DNA of 64,000 nt from Sinorhizobium mexicanum. Lineage in GTDB: Bacteria > Pseudomonadota > Alphaproteobacteria > Rhizobiales > Rhizobiaceae. How positions within the stretch are numbered: position 1 is the first letter of the stretch; each line of letters begins with the position of its first letter. The stretch lies in contig NZ_CP041241.1 in assembly GCF_013488225.1 (NCBI RefSeq), positions 1,116,001 through 1,180,000 of the forward strand, in the 5' to 3' direction. The notes beneath the pieces were generated by a model. The model searched no databases and had not been told where the DNA came from. It was given only the letters and a program-made list of their open reading frames with translations. Below are positions 43,097 to 52,052 of the stretch, piece by piece. The translations under genes were made by a program, and so were the position numbers.

Positions 43097-43618
43097 TCAA
43101 ACCCTGAGCGCGCTCAGCATTTCGCCGACATATTCGTCGCCGTTGGAGATGACGAGCATCGCCGCGAAGGGCCGCATGGTCGTCAGCGTACGTGCAAGAT
43201 CGTCCGCGGAGACACCATCGGCGTTGCGCACCAGGCCGGTTGTCAGCTTGTTGCGGACGAAGCAGGCATTGCCGATCACTTCGGCAGCCTCCGCCGCAGT
43301 GCCGGCTGTCGTTATCATGACGATGATGTCGGCGTCGGCGACCTCGTCGGCGAGGCTGACCGACTTCCCTTCAAGGTCCTCCAAAACCGCGTCGACCGGC
43401 AGCATGTGCAGCGAATCGGTGGCTCCTTTTGCGCTCACGTAGCGCAGAAAATGCGCACCGCTCCAGGGCATGTCGGCAAGGGTGCGCAGCAACCCCAGGC
43501 TCGGTTCATCCAAGGCGATGACACGCGATTTGCGTGGGCTGGAATTCGGGTATTCGATGCGGAAACGTGCTTCCTCCGCAGTGGCGAAGCGCGCACTTTC
43601 GCTCAGTCCGAGTTGCAT
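43097..43618 (-). CDS. Unknown protein of the Rieske oxygenase cluster
   Basis: A 173-residue soluble protein of no family I recognise. It starts MQLGLSESARFATAEEA, has SPRKSRVIALDEPSLGLL, and ends with a segment (DADIIVMITTAGTAAEAAEV, then NKLTTGLV) that suggests an alpha/beta nucleotide- or cofactor-binding fold. No signal peptide, no membrane helix, no metal Cys cluster. AGGAGA precedes the ATG at 43618. It lies 76 bases after the Rieske oxygenase gene on the same strand and before the IclR gene, so a role linked to the oxygenase is likely but unspecified. Confidence 0.7.
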   Translation of the reverse strand: MQLGLSESARFATAEEARFRIEYPNSSPRKSRVIALDEPSLGLLRTLADMPWSGAHFLRYVSAKGATDSLHMLPVDAVLEDLEGKSVSLADEVADADIIVMITTAGTAAEAAEVIGNACFVRNKLTTGLVRNADGVSADDLARTLTTMRPFAAMLVISNGDEYVGEMLSALRV

Positions 43619-43694
43619 GACATTTCTCCTCATTGGTGCGGCGGCGGCGAGCCGACCCGGCGCATAGCGCCGGGTCAACATGGTGGCTCCAGCC

Positions 43695-44981
43695 TCAGAC
43701 GCTGGTCGGTGCCTTGCCCGAGATCACGGTCAATGCCTCTTCGGCGACATCGACATAAGACTTGTCGACCGGCAGCACGATCGCAGCGGAACGGACGCGG
43801 TGATGTGCCGGATCGACGCCAGGAGGAACGACGCCCTTGTCACGCAGCGCGCGGGCGGCCTTTAACAGGCGGTGGCGCGCCATGATGATGCCGTTGTCGG
43901 TCGACACCAGGTTTTCCTTGCTGCGATCGACGATCGGACCCATGCTTTCCTGCAGTGAGGCGTCCTGCATGGCGATGCCTTCGACGCCAGAATAGGTGAT
44001 GCCCTTGCGCTGGGCATCGCGGTCCATGAGGTAGTCATTGTCCTTGTTGGCGAGCGGCCGGTAGGTTCCCGGCACATAGGCGACATGGATGCCCTTGCCG
44101 GCGATCATCGCCTGACGTTCCTCCGTCGTCAGAGCACGAACCGGGTGATAGTCGAAACTCCAGGCCCAGCAGTTCTCGTCGTCGATCGGGATCCAGAAGT
44201 GGCCGTGAACGGGATGGTCGCCACGCGGCGGGACCATGGTGAAGGACGGCATGACCCAAGGCGTGATGCGCCAATAGTAGTGGCCTTCTTCGGCATTGCG
44301 TCGCGCACCAATGAACAGGCCGCCCTCATTGTCGGTCACTTCGAAGAAGGGTCTCGCATCGGACATGTTGTACTTGTTGCCGCGCGCGCCCTTGAAGAGC
44401 GGGTCGCTATTGAGATTGCCGCTGTGGAGCCAGGACACGTGGCTGGAATCGATGCCACCTTCCATGGCCTGCAGCCAGTTGCACTCCTGCCAGCGCTTCG
44501 ACGTGAAGGTCTGTTCCGAGGGAACGAGGGCGAATTCCCATTCGGGATGCGGCGGCTGCTTTTCCGCCGGCCCCATGTAGGTCCAAAGGATGTCGCCGAT
44601 CTTGATCAGCGGATAGGACTTCAGCTTGATCTTGCCGCAGTAGCCGCTCTCCTTCGGCTCGGACGGAACCTCGGTGCACTGGCCGGTGTGATCGTATTTC
44701 CAGCCGTGATAGGGGCAGCGCAGACCGCCCTGCTCGTTGCGGCCGAACCACAGCGAGACGCCGCGGTGGGCACAGAATTCGTCGATCAGGCCGTAGCGGC
44801 CTTCGCTGTCGCGGAAGGCGAGCAGACGCTCGCTCAGGAGCTTCACACGGACCGGCGCGCAATCGTTGTCCGGCAGTTCCTCCGCAAGCAGCGCCGGGAT
44901 CCAATAACAGCGAAACATGTCGCCCATCGGCGTGCCCGGGCCTGTCTGCGTTAGAAGATCGTTCTGTTCCTTCCTGAGCAT
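43695..44981 (-). CDS. Rieske oxygenase large subunit, phthalate 4,5-dioxygenase-like
   Basis: A 428-residue ring-hydroxylating oxygenase that strongly recalls phthalate 4,5-dioxygenase (Pht3/OphA2 type). The N-terminal Rieske 2Fe-2S ligands are Cys70, His72, Cys89 and His92 (FCAHRGVSL, CPYHGWK). The catalytic iron site is about GGIDSSHVSWLH (Asp178, His181, His186). These enzymes form alpha-only oligomers and use electrons from a reductase, here encoded at 41166. A perfect GGAGGAAG binding site precedes the ATG. It is divergent from the Rieske ferredoxin gene, with an operator-like palindrome between them. Exact substrate not proven. Confidence 0.9.
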   Translation of the reverse strand: MLRKEQNDLLTQTGPGTPMGDMFRCYWIPALLAEELPDNDCAPVRVKLLSERLLAFRDSEGRYGLIDEFCAHRGVSLWFGRNEQGGLRCPYHGWKYDHTGQCTEVPSEPKESGYCGKIKLKSYPLIKIGDILWTYMGPAEKQPPHPEWEFALVPSEQTFTSKRWQECNWLQAMEGGIDSSHVSWLHSGNLNSDPLFKGARGNKYNMSDARPFFEVTDNEGGLFIGARRNAEEGHYYWRITPWVMPSFTMVPPRGDHPVHGHFWIPIDDENCWAWSFDYHPVRALTTEERQAMIAGKGIHVAYVPGTYRPLANKDNDYLMDRDAQRKGITYSGVEGIAMQDASLQESMGPIVDRSKENLVSTDNGIIMARHRLLKAARALRDKGVVPPGVDPAHHRVRSAAIVLPVDKSYVDVAEEALTVISGKAPTSV

Positions 44982-45111
44982 TTCACTTCCTCCATGTTGC
45001 GGACCGCTTGCGCAGTGCGCCGATTTGCATCGCCACGCCCCTTTTTCCGACCGCCGCGCGGCTTTTCCGAATTGCGGGTTGACGTTCTCGACCGATCAGG
45101 TATTTTCTCTG

Positions 45112-45130
45112 TGTTCCTTTATACGGAACG
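45112..45130. promoter_or_regulatory. GTTCC-N7-GGAAC palindrome between divergent Rieske genes
   Basis: TGTTCC-TTTATAC-GGAACG. The reverse complement matches the site at 31192-31210 at 17 of 19 positions. It lies 131 bases from the oxygenase start and 80 from the ferredoxin start. Confidence 0.65.
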
Positions 45131-45209
45131 CTGTTTCTTTTTAAGCAACGTACAATCTGATGACCGTCCCGTCAAGCGGGCCTGCAACGCAACGAAGGAG
45201 GAGCCAGGA

Positions 45210-45527
45210 ATGGCCGAGGCAAGCACCAGAATCAGGCTGTGTTCCACGAGCGACGTCGACTGGGACGGCGCGATACGGGTTGAGGAAGGCGACCTCACCC
45301 TCGCCGTCTTCAATGTCAACGGCGTGTTCTACGTTACCGACGACCTCTGCACACACGGCCCAGGATCGCTTTCCGAGGGCTATCTCGACGGCCACACGAT
45401 CGAGTGCGACTTCCACAACGGCGCGTTCGACATACGCACGGGCGAAGTGGTCACGCCCCCCTGCATGATCCCGATCAAGACCTACAAGGTGGTGATCGAA
45501 GACGAGCACGTCACGATCGAGGTTTAA
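45210..45527 (+). CDS. Rieske-type ferredoxin
   Basis: A 105-residue soluble Rieske 2Fe-2S protein of the oxygenase-linked type. Ligands are Cys47 and His49 (DLCTHGPG), and Cys66 and His69 (ECDFHNGAFD). It would carry electrons from the reductase to a ring-hydroxylating oxygenase. Because the reductase has its own plant-type cluster, the need for this extra carrier is unusual and may indicate a three-component system. The start at 45210 follows AAGGAGGAG and CAGGA. The gene is divergent from the oxygenase gene and shares its regulatory gap. Confidence 0.93.
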   Translation: MAEASTRIRLCSTSDVDWDGAIRVEEGDLTLAVFNVNGVFYVTDDLCTHGPGSLSEGYLDGHTIECDFHNGAFDIRTGEVVTPPCMIPIKTYKVVIEDEHVTIEV

Positions 45528-45588
45528 CGGCGCTCGCGCGTCAGGCGCGGTCGGGAGATCCGGCGCGCTTGCGGAAACAAAAAAGTCG

Positions 45589-45615
45589 TATAATGTGAGA
45601 TTTATTCAATCTCAC
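45589..45615 (+). promoter_or_regulatory. -10 box and adjoining perfect operator before class II aldolase gene
   Basis: A consensus TATAAT (45589-45594) is followed directly by GTGAGATT-TATTC-AATCTCAC (45595-45615), a perfect 8-bp-arm inverted repeat. A repressor bound there would cover the transcription start. The ribosome binding site GGAGG begins right after it. Confidence 0.7.
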
Positions 45616-45625
45616 GGAGGAACGC

Positions 45626-46405
45626 ATGCAGGTTCATGGAAAAAGCGACGGCGCGGCGGCTGTGGAGGCAGCGGACGTGCCATCCGAGGCGTCCTCGCGC
45701 CTCGATGTGGCGATGAGCACGCGGCTGCTCAATAGCCTGAAAATACTGGAGTACAGCGGCCATGTCAGTGCCCGGTTGCCGGGAGGCGTGACCTTTCTGA
45801 TCCAGCCGCAGGAGAAGAGCCGCGCGGAGGTTTCTCCCGACGATCTCTTGGTCTGCGATCTTGATGGCAAGGTCGTGTCCGGCCCGTCAGGCGTCAAGCC
45901 TCCATCCGAGGTATTCCTTCATTGTGAGATTTATCGCGCAAGGGTGGACGTCAATTCGATCGCTCACTTCCATCACGACGTCACCAACGTATTCACGCTG
46001 GTCGAGGACGTGCCGCTGTTGCCCTTCAAGAACCACGCGATCCGCTGGAAGAGCGGCATCCCGGTTCACGCCGACCCGGCCCACGTCGACGACGCCGAGA
46101 GGGGACGGGGTATTGTCGCGACGCTCGGACCGCATCACGCCATGCAGATCCGTGCGCACGGGCAGATCGTCACCGCCGAAACGGTTCGCGGCGTCTTCAT
46201 CGATTCGGTGCATCTCGTCGAAAACGCCGAGGCCGCCTATCGCGCCGCCGCGATCGGCAAGGTGAAGCCGTTGACGGAAGCGGAAATCGAGTCGTTCTCG
46301 CACGGCTTCAGGCGTGGGCATCACATCCGGAAGCTCTGGAACTATTATGCGCGCGGGGCCATCCGGGACGGCATCTTCCCCGAAGCCTGGAACGCGGGCG
46401 CCTGA
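45626..46405 (+). CDS. Class II aldolase/adducin-fold protein, possible decarboxylase (copy 1)
   Basis: A 259-residue zinc enzyme of the class II aldolase fold. Metal ligands appear as Glu in LHCEIYRARVDV and the His pair in IAHFHHDV; the third His lies in QIRAHGQIV, where the common Asn-His-Gly is Ala-His-Gly. Relatives include dihydroxyphthalate and HCOMODA decarboxylases as well as sugar aldolases; the context favours decarboxylation of an aromatic-pathway acid (inference). GGAGG precedes the ATG at 45626. A perfect operator lies just upstream. The IclR gene follows 259 bases downstream. Confidence 0.8.
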   Translation: MQVHGKSDGAAAVEAADVPSEASSRLDVAMSTRLLNSLKILEYSGHVSARLPGGVTFLIQPQEKSRAEVSPDDLLVCDLDGKVVSGPSGVKPPSEVFLHCEIYRARVDVNSIAHFHHDVTNVFTLVEDVPLLPFKNHAIRWKSGIPVHADPAHVDDAERGRGIVATLGPHHAMQIRAHGQIVTAETVRGVFIDSVHLVENAEAAYRAAAIGKVKPLTEAEIESFSHGFRRGHHIRKLWNYYARGAIRDGIFPEAWNAGA

Positions 46406-46664
46406 AGCAAGCGCCGCTGACCAACATCGACGAGGCCGGGCGACCGGCCTCTGAAATTTGCTGCTTGATGGAAGCTATGGGCTGGCACAAGATATGCGCG
46501 AATCCCACATTGACGGGCCGGCAACCTCCGGTCCGTCGCGCAGAACGGGGCGCCGCGCCCTGTAAGCTTCGAGTACACGTATCGATGTCGCCACCAATCG
46601 GCCTGTCTTCGCGATCTCCCCTCTTTTTCCTTTTGCATACTACTGAACTACGGGGGATCGACGC

Positions 46665-47414
46665 GTGAACAGTCACGAAAAGATGCTCGGCATCCTCGAT
46701 CTTTTCGACAGCGGCGAGGACGCCGTCGCGGTGACGTTCGACGAGATGCATGAACGGCTGGGCTACACCCGTTCGACACTCTATCGCTACCTGAAAACAC
46801 TGACGGACGCGGGCCTTCTCACCTCGCTGCCTTCGGTCGGCTACATGCTCGGCCCGCGGATCGTCGAACTGGATTACAAGATCCGGACGGGCGACGTGCT
46901 GATCCGGGCAGCGCGACCGGTGATGGAAGAGCTCGCCAGCCAGTTCCGCGGCATCGCCCTCCTCTGTCGCCGATATCGGTTCGACGTCCTTTGCGTCCAT
47001 CAGGAAAGCGGGACGGATACGATCCACAGCAACTATGAACGCGGGCGCAGGCGCTCGCTCCTTCATGGCGCCGCATCGCTCGGAATCCTCGCCTACCTGC
47101 CCGACCATCAACTGCGCAAGTTCTATGGCCTGGTACCCGAACAGTTCGGCACTGCCGGCCTCGGCGCGACGCTGAAGGAAGTCAAGGCGACACTGAGGGA
47201 GCACCGGCAACGAGGCTGGGTAAGCACAACCGGCGACGTGACCCCCGGCGTGACCGGCGTGGCGGCCCCCGTCTTCGACAGCCGATCGGAAATTCTCGGC
47301 AGCCTCAGCCTGACGCTCCGAGATTCGCGTACCAACTCGAAAATGATCGAGGATGTCGCCGAGCGTGTCGTATTCTGCGCCGGTATCATCTCCAAGACCG
47401 TCGCGCGCAGCTGA
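46665..47414 (+). CDS. IclR-family regulator
   Basis: A 249-residue regulator. The winged helix occupies residues 1-60 (MHERLGYTRSTLYRYLKTLT, DAGLLTSLPSVGYMLGP). The effector domain includes LLHGAASLGILAYLP and GVTGVAAPVFDSRSEILGSL. The start is GTG at 46665, preceded by GGGGGAT. It is flanked by the class II aldolase gene upstream and the cupin/EutA-like pair downstream on the same strand, so it may control either; the operator at 45595 is one candidate target. Confidence 0.9.
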   Translation: MNSHEKMLGILDLFDSGEDAVAVTFDEMHERLGYTRSTLYRYLKTLTDAGLLTSLPSVGYMLGPRIVELDYKIRTGDVLIRAARPVMEELASQFRGIALLCRRYRFDVLCVHQESGTDTIHSNYERGRRRSLLHGAASLGILAYLPDHQLRKFYGLVPEQFGTAGLGATLKEVKATLREHRQRGWVSTTGDVTPGVTGVAAPVFDSRSEILGSLSLTLRDSRTNSKMIEDVAERVVFCAGIISKTVARS

Positions 47415-47615
47415 GAACCGAGGGTCCTCGCGCCGTTGCAGGCCTGCAGATCGTCCGCCGACTTGCGATCGGATCGGAAAGGAGGCCTTTCCGAAAACGC
47501 ACTACCGTCATTCCCTGCGTCTGTTAGCGTTTGGCTGAAACGGGCAATCTGGAGCGGCGCGCTCCCGCGGCGCGAACCCGCCCTGCCCGACTGCGACAAC
47601 CGAGAGGAGACAGGA

Positions 47616-48854
47616 ATGCATCAGGACCCACTTGGCGGCGGCACCGGTACGCATTGGCACGAGCCCGCCGGCACCAAGAAGGCTGGCTTCGGCGAGTTCA
47701 AGAAACAACCGACGCCCTATGACCAGTTCATGGAAGAAGAAGGCATTCCGGTCTTTCGCGATCTCGGCGTATCGAGCGTAAAGAACCTGCCGTTGAAGCC
47801 GTGGAAGCGGACCGGCGGCAACGGCACCTACATCCAGCTCTACGGCACCGAAACCAAGTGGGGCTGCCACCTCGTCGAGGTTCCCGCCGCCGGCGCGCTC
47901 AATCCCGAGAAGCACATGTACGAGGAAATCTACATCGTGGTCGAGGGACGCGGCTCCACGGAGGTCTGGCTCGAGGGCGAGGGCCGCAAGCATGTCTTCG
48001 AGTGGCAGGAGGGCTCCATGTTCTCCATCCCGATGAATGCCTGGCACCGCATCGTCAACGCCACCAACAGCCCGGCTCTGCTGCTCGGCGGCACGACGGC
48101 GCCGAACGTGCTCAACCAGCTCCAGAACGCCGACGCCGTCTTCAACAACCCTTACGTCTTCCGCGACCGTTTTTCGGGCGCCGACGACTTCTACAAATAT
48201 CGCGAAGATATCGAGCCGGATCCGGTGCGCGGTCTCGCCATGCGTCGGACGAACTTCCTGCCGGACGCCGTCAACTGCGAACTGCCGCTCGATAACCGGC
48301 GCTCGCCCGGCTACCGCCGCGTCGAGCCCTTCATGACCAACAACACCTTCTATTACTGGATCGGGCAGCACGAGAACGGGCGCTATTCCAAGGCGCACGC
48401 TCACACCTCGGCGGCGATCCTGATCTGCCTGAAGGGCGAAGGCTATACCTACACCTGGCCGGAGCAATATGGCGTCAACCCGTGGAAGGACGGCCACGCG
48501 GACAAGGTGCGTCGCCTCGACTACGGCCCGTTCGGCATGGTCACGGCGGCACCCGGCGGCGCCCGCTGGTACCACCAGCACTTCAGCGTCTCCAAGGAAC
48601 CCTTCCGCCTGATGGCCTGGTTCGGCCCGCACAACCCGGGTCGCGATCCGGGTGCACCCGGCGAAAAACACACCGACTACACGGCGATCGACGTCAATGA
48701 AGGCGGTACCGCCATCCCCTACTGGATGGAAGATCCCTTCATCCGCAACGAATACGAGGCGCATCTCAAGCGGAACGGCGTGGAGATCCGGATGAAACCG
48801 GAATGGTACGAGAAGCCGGCGGATACGACCAAGAAGATGTCGACGGTCGTCTGA
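47616..48854 (+). CDS. Bicupin protein, possible metalloenzyme (copy 2)
   Basis: A 412-residue cytosolic two-domain cupin, paralogue of the protein at 23144 with nearly the same length. Domain 1 has KHMYEEIYIVVEGRGSTEVW (His100, Glu103/104). Domain 2 keeps the likely metal ligands: SKAHAHTSAA (His261, His263) and RWYHQHFSV (His320, His322). This resembles the iron site of gentisate-type ring-cleaving dioxygenases, but such cupins have also been labelled ethanolamine ammonia-lyase activating proteins. GAGAGGAGACAGGA precedes the ATG. The EutA-like gene follows after 11 bases, a tight coupling. Confidence 0.78.
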   Translation: MHQDPLGGGTGTHWHEPAGTKKAGFGEFKKQPTPYDQFMEEEGIPVFRDLGVSSVKNLPLKPWKRTGGNGTYIQLYGTETKWGCHLVEVPAAGALNPEKHMYEEIYIVVEGRGSTEVWLEGEGRKHVFEWQEGSMFSIPMNAWHRIVNATNSPALLLGGTTAPNVLNQLQNADAVFNNPYVFRDRFSGADDFYKYREDIEPDPVRGLAMRRTNFLPDAVNCELPLDNRRSPGYRRVEPFMTNNTFYYWIGQHENGRYSKAHAHTSAAILICLKGEGYTYTWPEQYGVNPWKDGHADKVRRLDYGPFGMVTAAPGGARWYHQHFSVSKEPFRLMAWFGPHNPGRDPGAPGEKHTDYTAIDVNEGGTAIPYWMEDPFIRNEYEAHLKRNGVEIRMKPEWYEKPADTTKKMSTVV

Positions 48855-48865
48855 TTGGCAGAGCG

Positions 48866-50374
48866 ATGTCAGAGGAAGAAGAACAGGGCGGCCGGATATT
48901 CTTTTCGAACGTCGGCCGCAGCATGGAACTCGAGGACGAGATCCGACTAACCAGCGTCGGTATAGACATCGGCTCGTCGACGTCTCACCTTGCCTTTTCG
49001 CGTATCGTGCTCGAGCGGCTCGATACGCGCTACATGGTGGTAGAGCGCACGCTGCTGCATCAGTCCGAGGTCCTGCTGACGCCTTATGCGGGCGACAACG
49101 AGATCGATGCGGAGGCGCTCGGCGCCTTCATTGCCGAGCAATACGGGAGAGCCGGGCTCAAGCCGGAAGCGATCGACACGGGCGCGTTGATCCTGACCGG
49201 CGTTGCGGTTCGCCGCCGCAACGCGCGGGCGATCGGCGAGATATTCTCCGCCCAGACCGGAAAATTCGTCGTCGTCAGCGCCGGAGACGGGCTCGAAACG
49301 ACGCTTGCCGCCTTCGGTTCGGGCGCGGTCGCGCGTTCAGGCAGAAGCGGACGGGTAATGAACGTCGATATCGGCGGCGGCACGTCCAAGCTCGCCCTTT
49401 GCGAAGACGGAGCAATCAGGCACATCAGCGCCATCGATATCGGCGCACGTGTAATCGCCTTTGACGCCAACCGTCGCATCACCCGGATCGAAGAGGCAGG
49501 CTATTACTTTGCGCGTCGCGCAGCGATCGCGATCGAACTCGGCGCGTTGTTGACGGCCGAGGATGCTCGCCGCATCGCCGCCTCTATGGTCGACGTGCTG
49601 TTCGAGGCCATGCAGGGCGGGGAGATGCGGCGGGAAACTGCCGATCTCCATCGCTTGCCCCCTTTGCCGGCCGGTCCAGCGCCCGACGTCGTGACGATCT
49701 CAGGCGGCGTTTCGGAATTCCTCTACGCGGATGCAGAACAGGATTTCAGCGATCTCGGTTCCCTTCTCGCCGTCGAACTTCGACAGCGCCTGGCGAACTG
49801 GTCACCGCGTCTGGAGCGCCCGCAGCAGGGTATCCGCGCGACTGTCGTCGGCGCCTCGCAATACACGGTGCAAGTGAGCGGCAGCACGATCTTTGTCGAT
49901 CCGCTCGACATGCTGCCGGTGCGCAACGTGCCGGTCATCAAGCCAGCGCTCGCCTTCGATGAGGAGATCGATGCGGCCGCCATCGCGCAAGCGGTGCGGG
50001 AAAGCCTCGCACGGCTCGATCTCAGCGATGGCGAGAGTGCGGTCGCCGTCTGCTACGAATGGGACGGCTCGGCAAGCTATCGACGCCTCGACGCTTTCTG
50101 TCGCGGTGTTGTCGATGGGCTCGCTCCAATCCTTCACAACGGCCATCCCCTGATCCTTGTCGGCGACGGTGACATCGGGGGCCTCGTCGGAATGCACTGC
50201 AAACAGGAAGCCGGCATCGCAAAACTCGTCTCCATCGATGGCATCAAGCTCGACGAGTTCGATTTCATCGACATCGGCGCCATGCTCGAGACGTCCGGCG
50301 CGGTGCCGGTGGTGATCAAATCGCTTGTCTTCCCGAGCCTCGGTCTCGGCCATGAAGCTTTCGATCGCGATTGA
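48866..50374 (+). CDS. EutA-like reactivating ATPase (copy 2)
   Basis: A 502-residue EutA-family protein. ATPase signatures: TSVGIDIGSSTSHLAF near residue 30, RVMNVDIGGGTSKLALCEDG near 165, VTISGGVSEFLY near 275, and IRATVVGASQYTVQVSG near 325, which is shared with copy 1. The N-terminal 25 residues are acidic (MSEEEEQGG). It starts 11 bases after the cupin gene stop with only a weak binding site, so translation is probably coupled. No ethanolamine ammonia-lyase genes are present; the partner to be reactivated may be the cupin or another enzyme of the island. Confidence 0.82.
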   Translation: MSEEEEQGGRIFFSNVGRSMELEDEIRLTSVGIDIGSSTSHLAFSRIVLERLDTRYMVVERTLLHQSEVLLTPYAGDNEIDAEALGAFIAEQYGRAGLKPEAIDTGALILTGVAVRRRNARAIGEIFSAQTGKFVVVSAGDGLETTLAAFGSGAVARSGRSGRVMNVDIGGGTSKLALCEDGAIRHISAIDIGARVIAFDANRRITRIEEAGYYFARRAAIAIELGALLTAEDARRIAASMVDVLFEAMQGGEMRRETADLHRLPPLPAGPAPDVVTISGGVSEFLYADAEQDFSDLGSLLAVELRQRLANWSPRLERPQQGIRATVVGASQYTVQVSGSTIFVDPLDMLPVRNVPVIKPALAFDEEIDAAAIAQAVRESLARLDLSDGESAVAVCYEWDGSASYRRLDAFCRGVVDGLAPILHNGHPLILVGDGDIGGLVGMHCKQEAGIAKLVSIDGIKLDEFDFIDIGAMLETSGAVPVVIKSLVFPSLGLGHEAFDRD

Positions 50375-50438
50375 CCGCAGCAATCGACCGCTCTTCGTAC
50401 CTGCCGCGAAGCCCCGGAGGCTTCGCGGCATTCCTCGT

Positions 50439-52052
50439 TCAGTGGCCTGCCACCATCGCCGCGAGCGCGACGGTATCGTCCGGAGCCTGGTTGCCACGCC
50501 AGACGACATGCATATCGGGACGCAGGAGAATGAGATTGTAGCCGTAGATATCCCGCGCCCTCTGCTCCGCAATATCGACGGTCGCGAACGGTACGCCGCG
50601 AGCGCGAAAAGCCTTACCGAGAGCGCCGTCATCGGCGCCCGTGCCACCGAGCCTCAGCAACGTATAGCCTTGCCCGATGCGGTCCTGCACCGGCCCGCCG
50701 TTGTCGAGCCAGAGATGCGGCAGCCGGGCGCCGGGCCAGGTGGTCGGATGGTACTCGCGGAAGAGATGCTCCGGTCCTCCGGGCTCATCGGTGATGACTG
50801 GAGACCCGACATAGCGATAACCGAGTTCGGCACCGATCATTTCGTTGGTCTTGCGCTGCTCGACGTCTGCGACACGCGCAAGATTGTCGCGTGTCGCCTG
50901 CCCCGCCGGTGTCGCGTCGCGGATGTCTGGCCGGTATTGCGAGCGCCACTTGCGTCGCCCGAGCGAGGCATAGCGCGATGCACCAACGTTCCGGTCGCCC
51001 ACCTGTCGCCGCTCGATCTCGTAGGAGCGCAGAAGGTTGGGTCCGCCCCAGCCCTCAAGCACCGCCGCAAGCTTCCAGCCGAGATCGACGGCGTCGCCGA
51101 CGCCTGTATTCATGCCGAGTCCACCGGTCGGGATCACGAGATGCGCCGCATCGCCCGCGAGGAAGACCCGTCCTGCGCCGTAGTGATCCGCCAGAAGCAG
51201 GTTCTGCTTCCACTGCCCGACATAGAGCATCGTATAGTCGACCGCCGCACCGACGGCCTTCTCGAACTGTTCCGCCATGTCCTCGTCGCGTTCGACGACG
51301 GCGTGAAGCGTCCAGTGTTTGGTCGAATCCTGCATGATGAGGAACGTCGCCTGCCCGTCGGCGACATGATAGTGCCGTCCACGCCCGGGACCATCCCCGA
51401 TCGGAATACGGTCATAAAGCGTCTCGCTGTAATAGAGCGCCTGACGCAGGTGCAGGAGGTTGCCCTCGCCGCGCAGTTTGATGCCGAGCTGCTTGCGCAC
51501 GGGGCTCCCACCGCCGTCGCAGCCGACCAGGTACTTGGCGCGGATATATTCGATCGTCCCGTTCGCATCCGCGGTCCGCGCCGTCACGCCGCCTTCGTCC
51601 TGTTCGAGCGACAGGAACTCGCAGCCATAGCGCACCGTGACGCTCGGCAGGCTTTCGGCGACCGATTTCAGCAGCGGCTCCAACGTATATTGCGAGATGA
51701 GCTGATAGGCTTCGAGCGGTTGCGAGGCATCCGTGCTCTGCGCGATCTCCGCCAACGATTCGGCAACCGACGGGTAAGGCAGCCGCAACAGCGGCGGCTC
51801 GTTCATCGCAAGCACGATATAGACGTCCATCGGTATCGAGGCATCGAGTCCGGCCGCCCTGATCCGCTCGGAAAGCCCCATGCGCCGGAATATCTCCATC
51901 GTTCGCGCATTGCAGCGCTCCATCTTCGGCAGGAACTCCGGCGCCGCCTTCTTCTCGATCAGCGTGCAGCGCACCCCCCTTTGGCCGAGATCGATCGCAA
52001 GCGTCAGCCCGACAGGTCCGGCACCGACAATAAGGACATCCGTTTCGCGCAT
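50439..52052 (-). CDS. FAD-dependent aromatic hydroxylase (MhpA/PheA-like)
   Basis: A 537-residue group A flavoprotein monooxygenase that would hydroxylate an aromatic ring using NAD(P)H and oxygen. The FAD Rossmann motif VLIVGAGPVGLTLA begins at residue 6; the DG motif appears as LVGCDGGGSPVRKQLG near 185; the FAD ribityl site VFLAGDAAHLVIPTGGLGMN is near 300. A thioredoxin-like C-terminal domain covers about 430-537. It is convergent with the EutA-like gene and divergent from the decarboxylase-like gene at 52309. The substrate is not identifiable by eye. Confidence 0.92.
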   Translation of the reverse strand: MRETDVLIVGAGPVGLTLAIDLGQRGVRCTLIEKKAAPEFLPKMERCNARTMEIFRRMGLSERIRAAGLDASIPMDVYIVLAMNEPPLLRLPYPSVAESLAEIAQSTDASQPLEAYQLISQYTLEPLLKSVAESLPSVTVRYGCEFLSLEQDEGGVTARTADANGTIEYIRAKYLVGCDGGGSPVRKQLGIKLRGEGNLLHLRQALYYSETLYDRIPIGDGPGRGRHYHVADGQATFLIMQDSTKHWTLHAVVERDEDMAEQFEKAVGAAVDYTMLYVGQWKQNLLLADHYGAGRVFLAGDAAHLVIPTGGLGMNTGVGDAVDLGWKLAAVLEGWGGPNLLRSYEIERRQVGDRNVGASRYASLGRRKWRSQYRPDIRDATPAGQATRDNLARVADVEQRKTNEMIGAELGYRYVGSPVITDEPGGPEHLFREYHPTTWPGARLPHLWLDNGGPVQDRIGQGYTLLRLGGTGADDGALGKAFRARGVPFATVDIAEQRARDIYGYNLILLRPDMHVVWRGNQAPDDTVALAAMVAGH

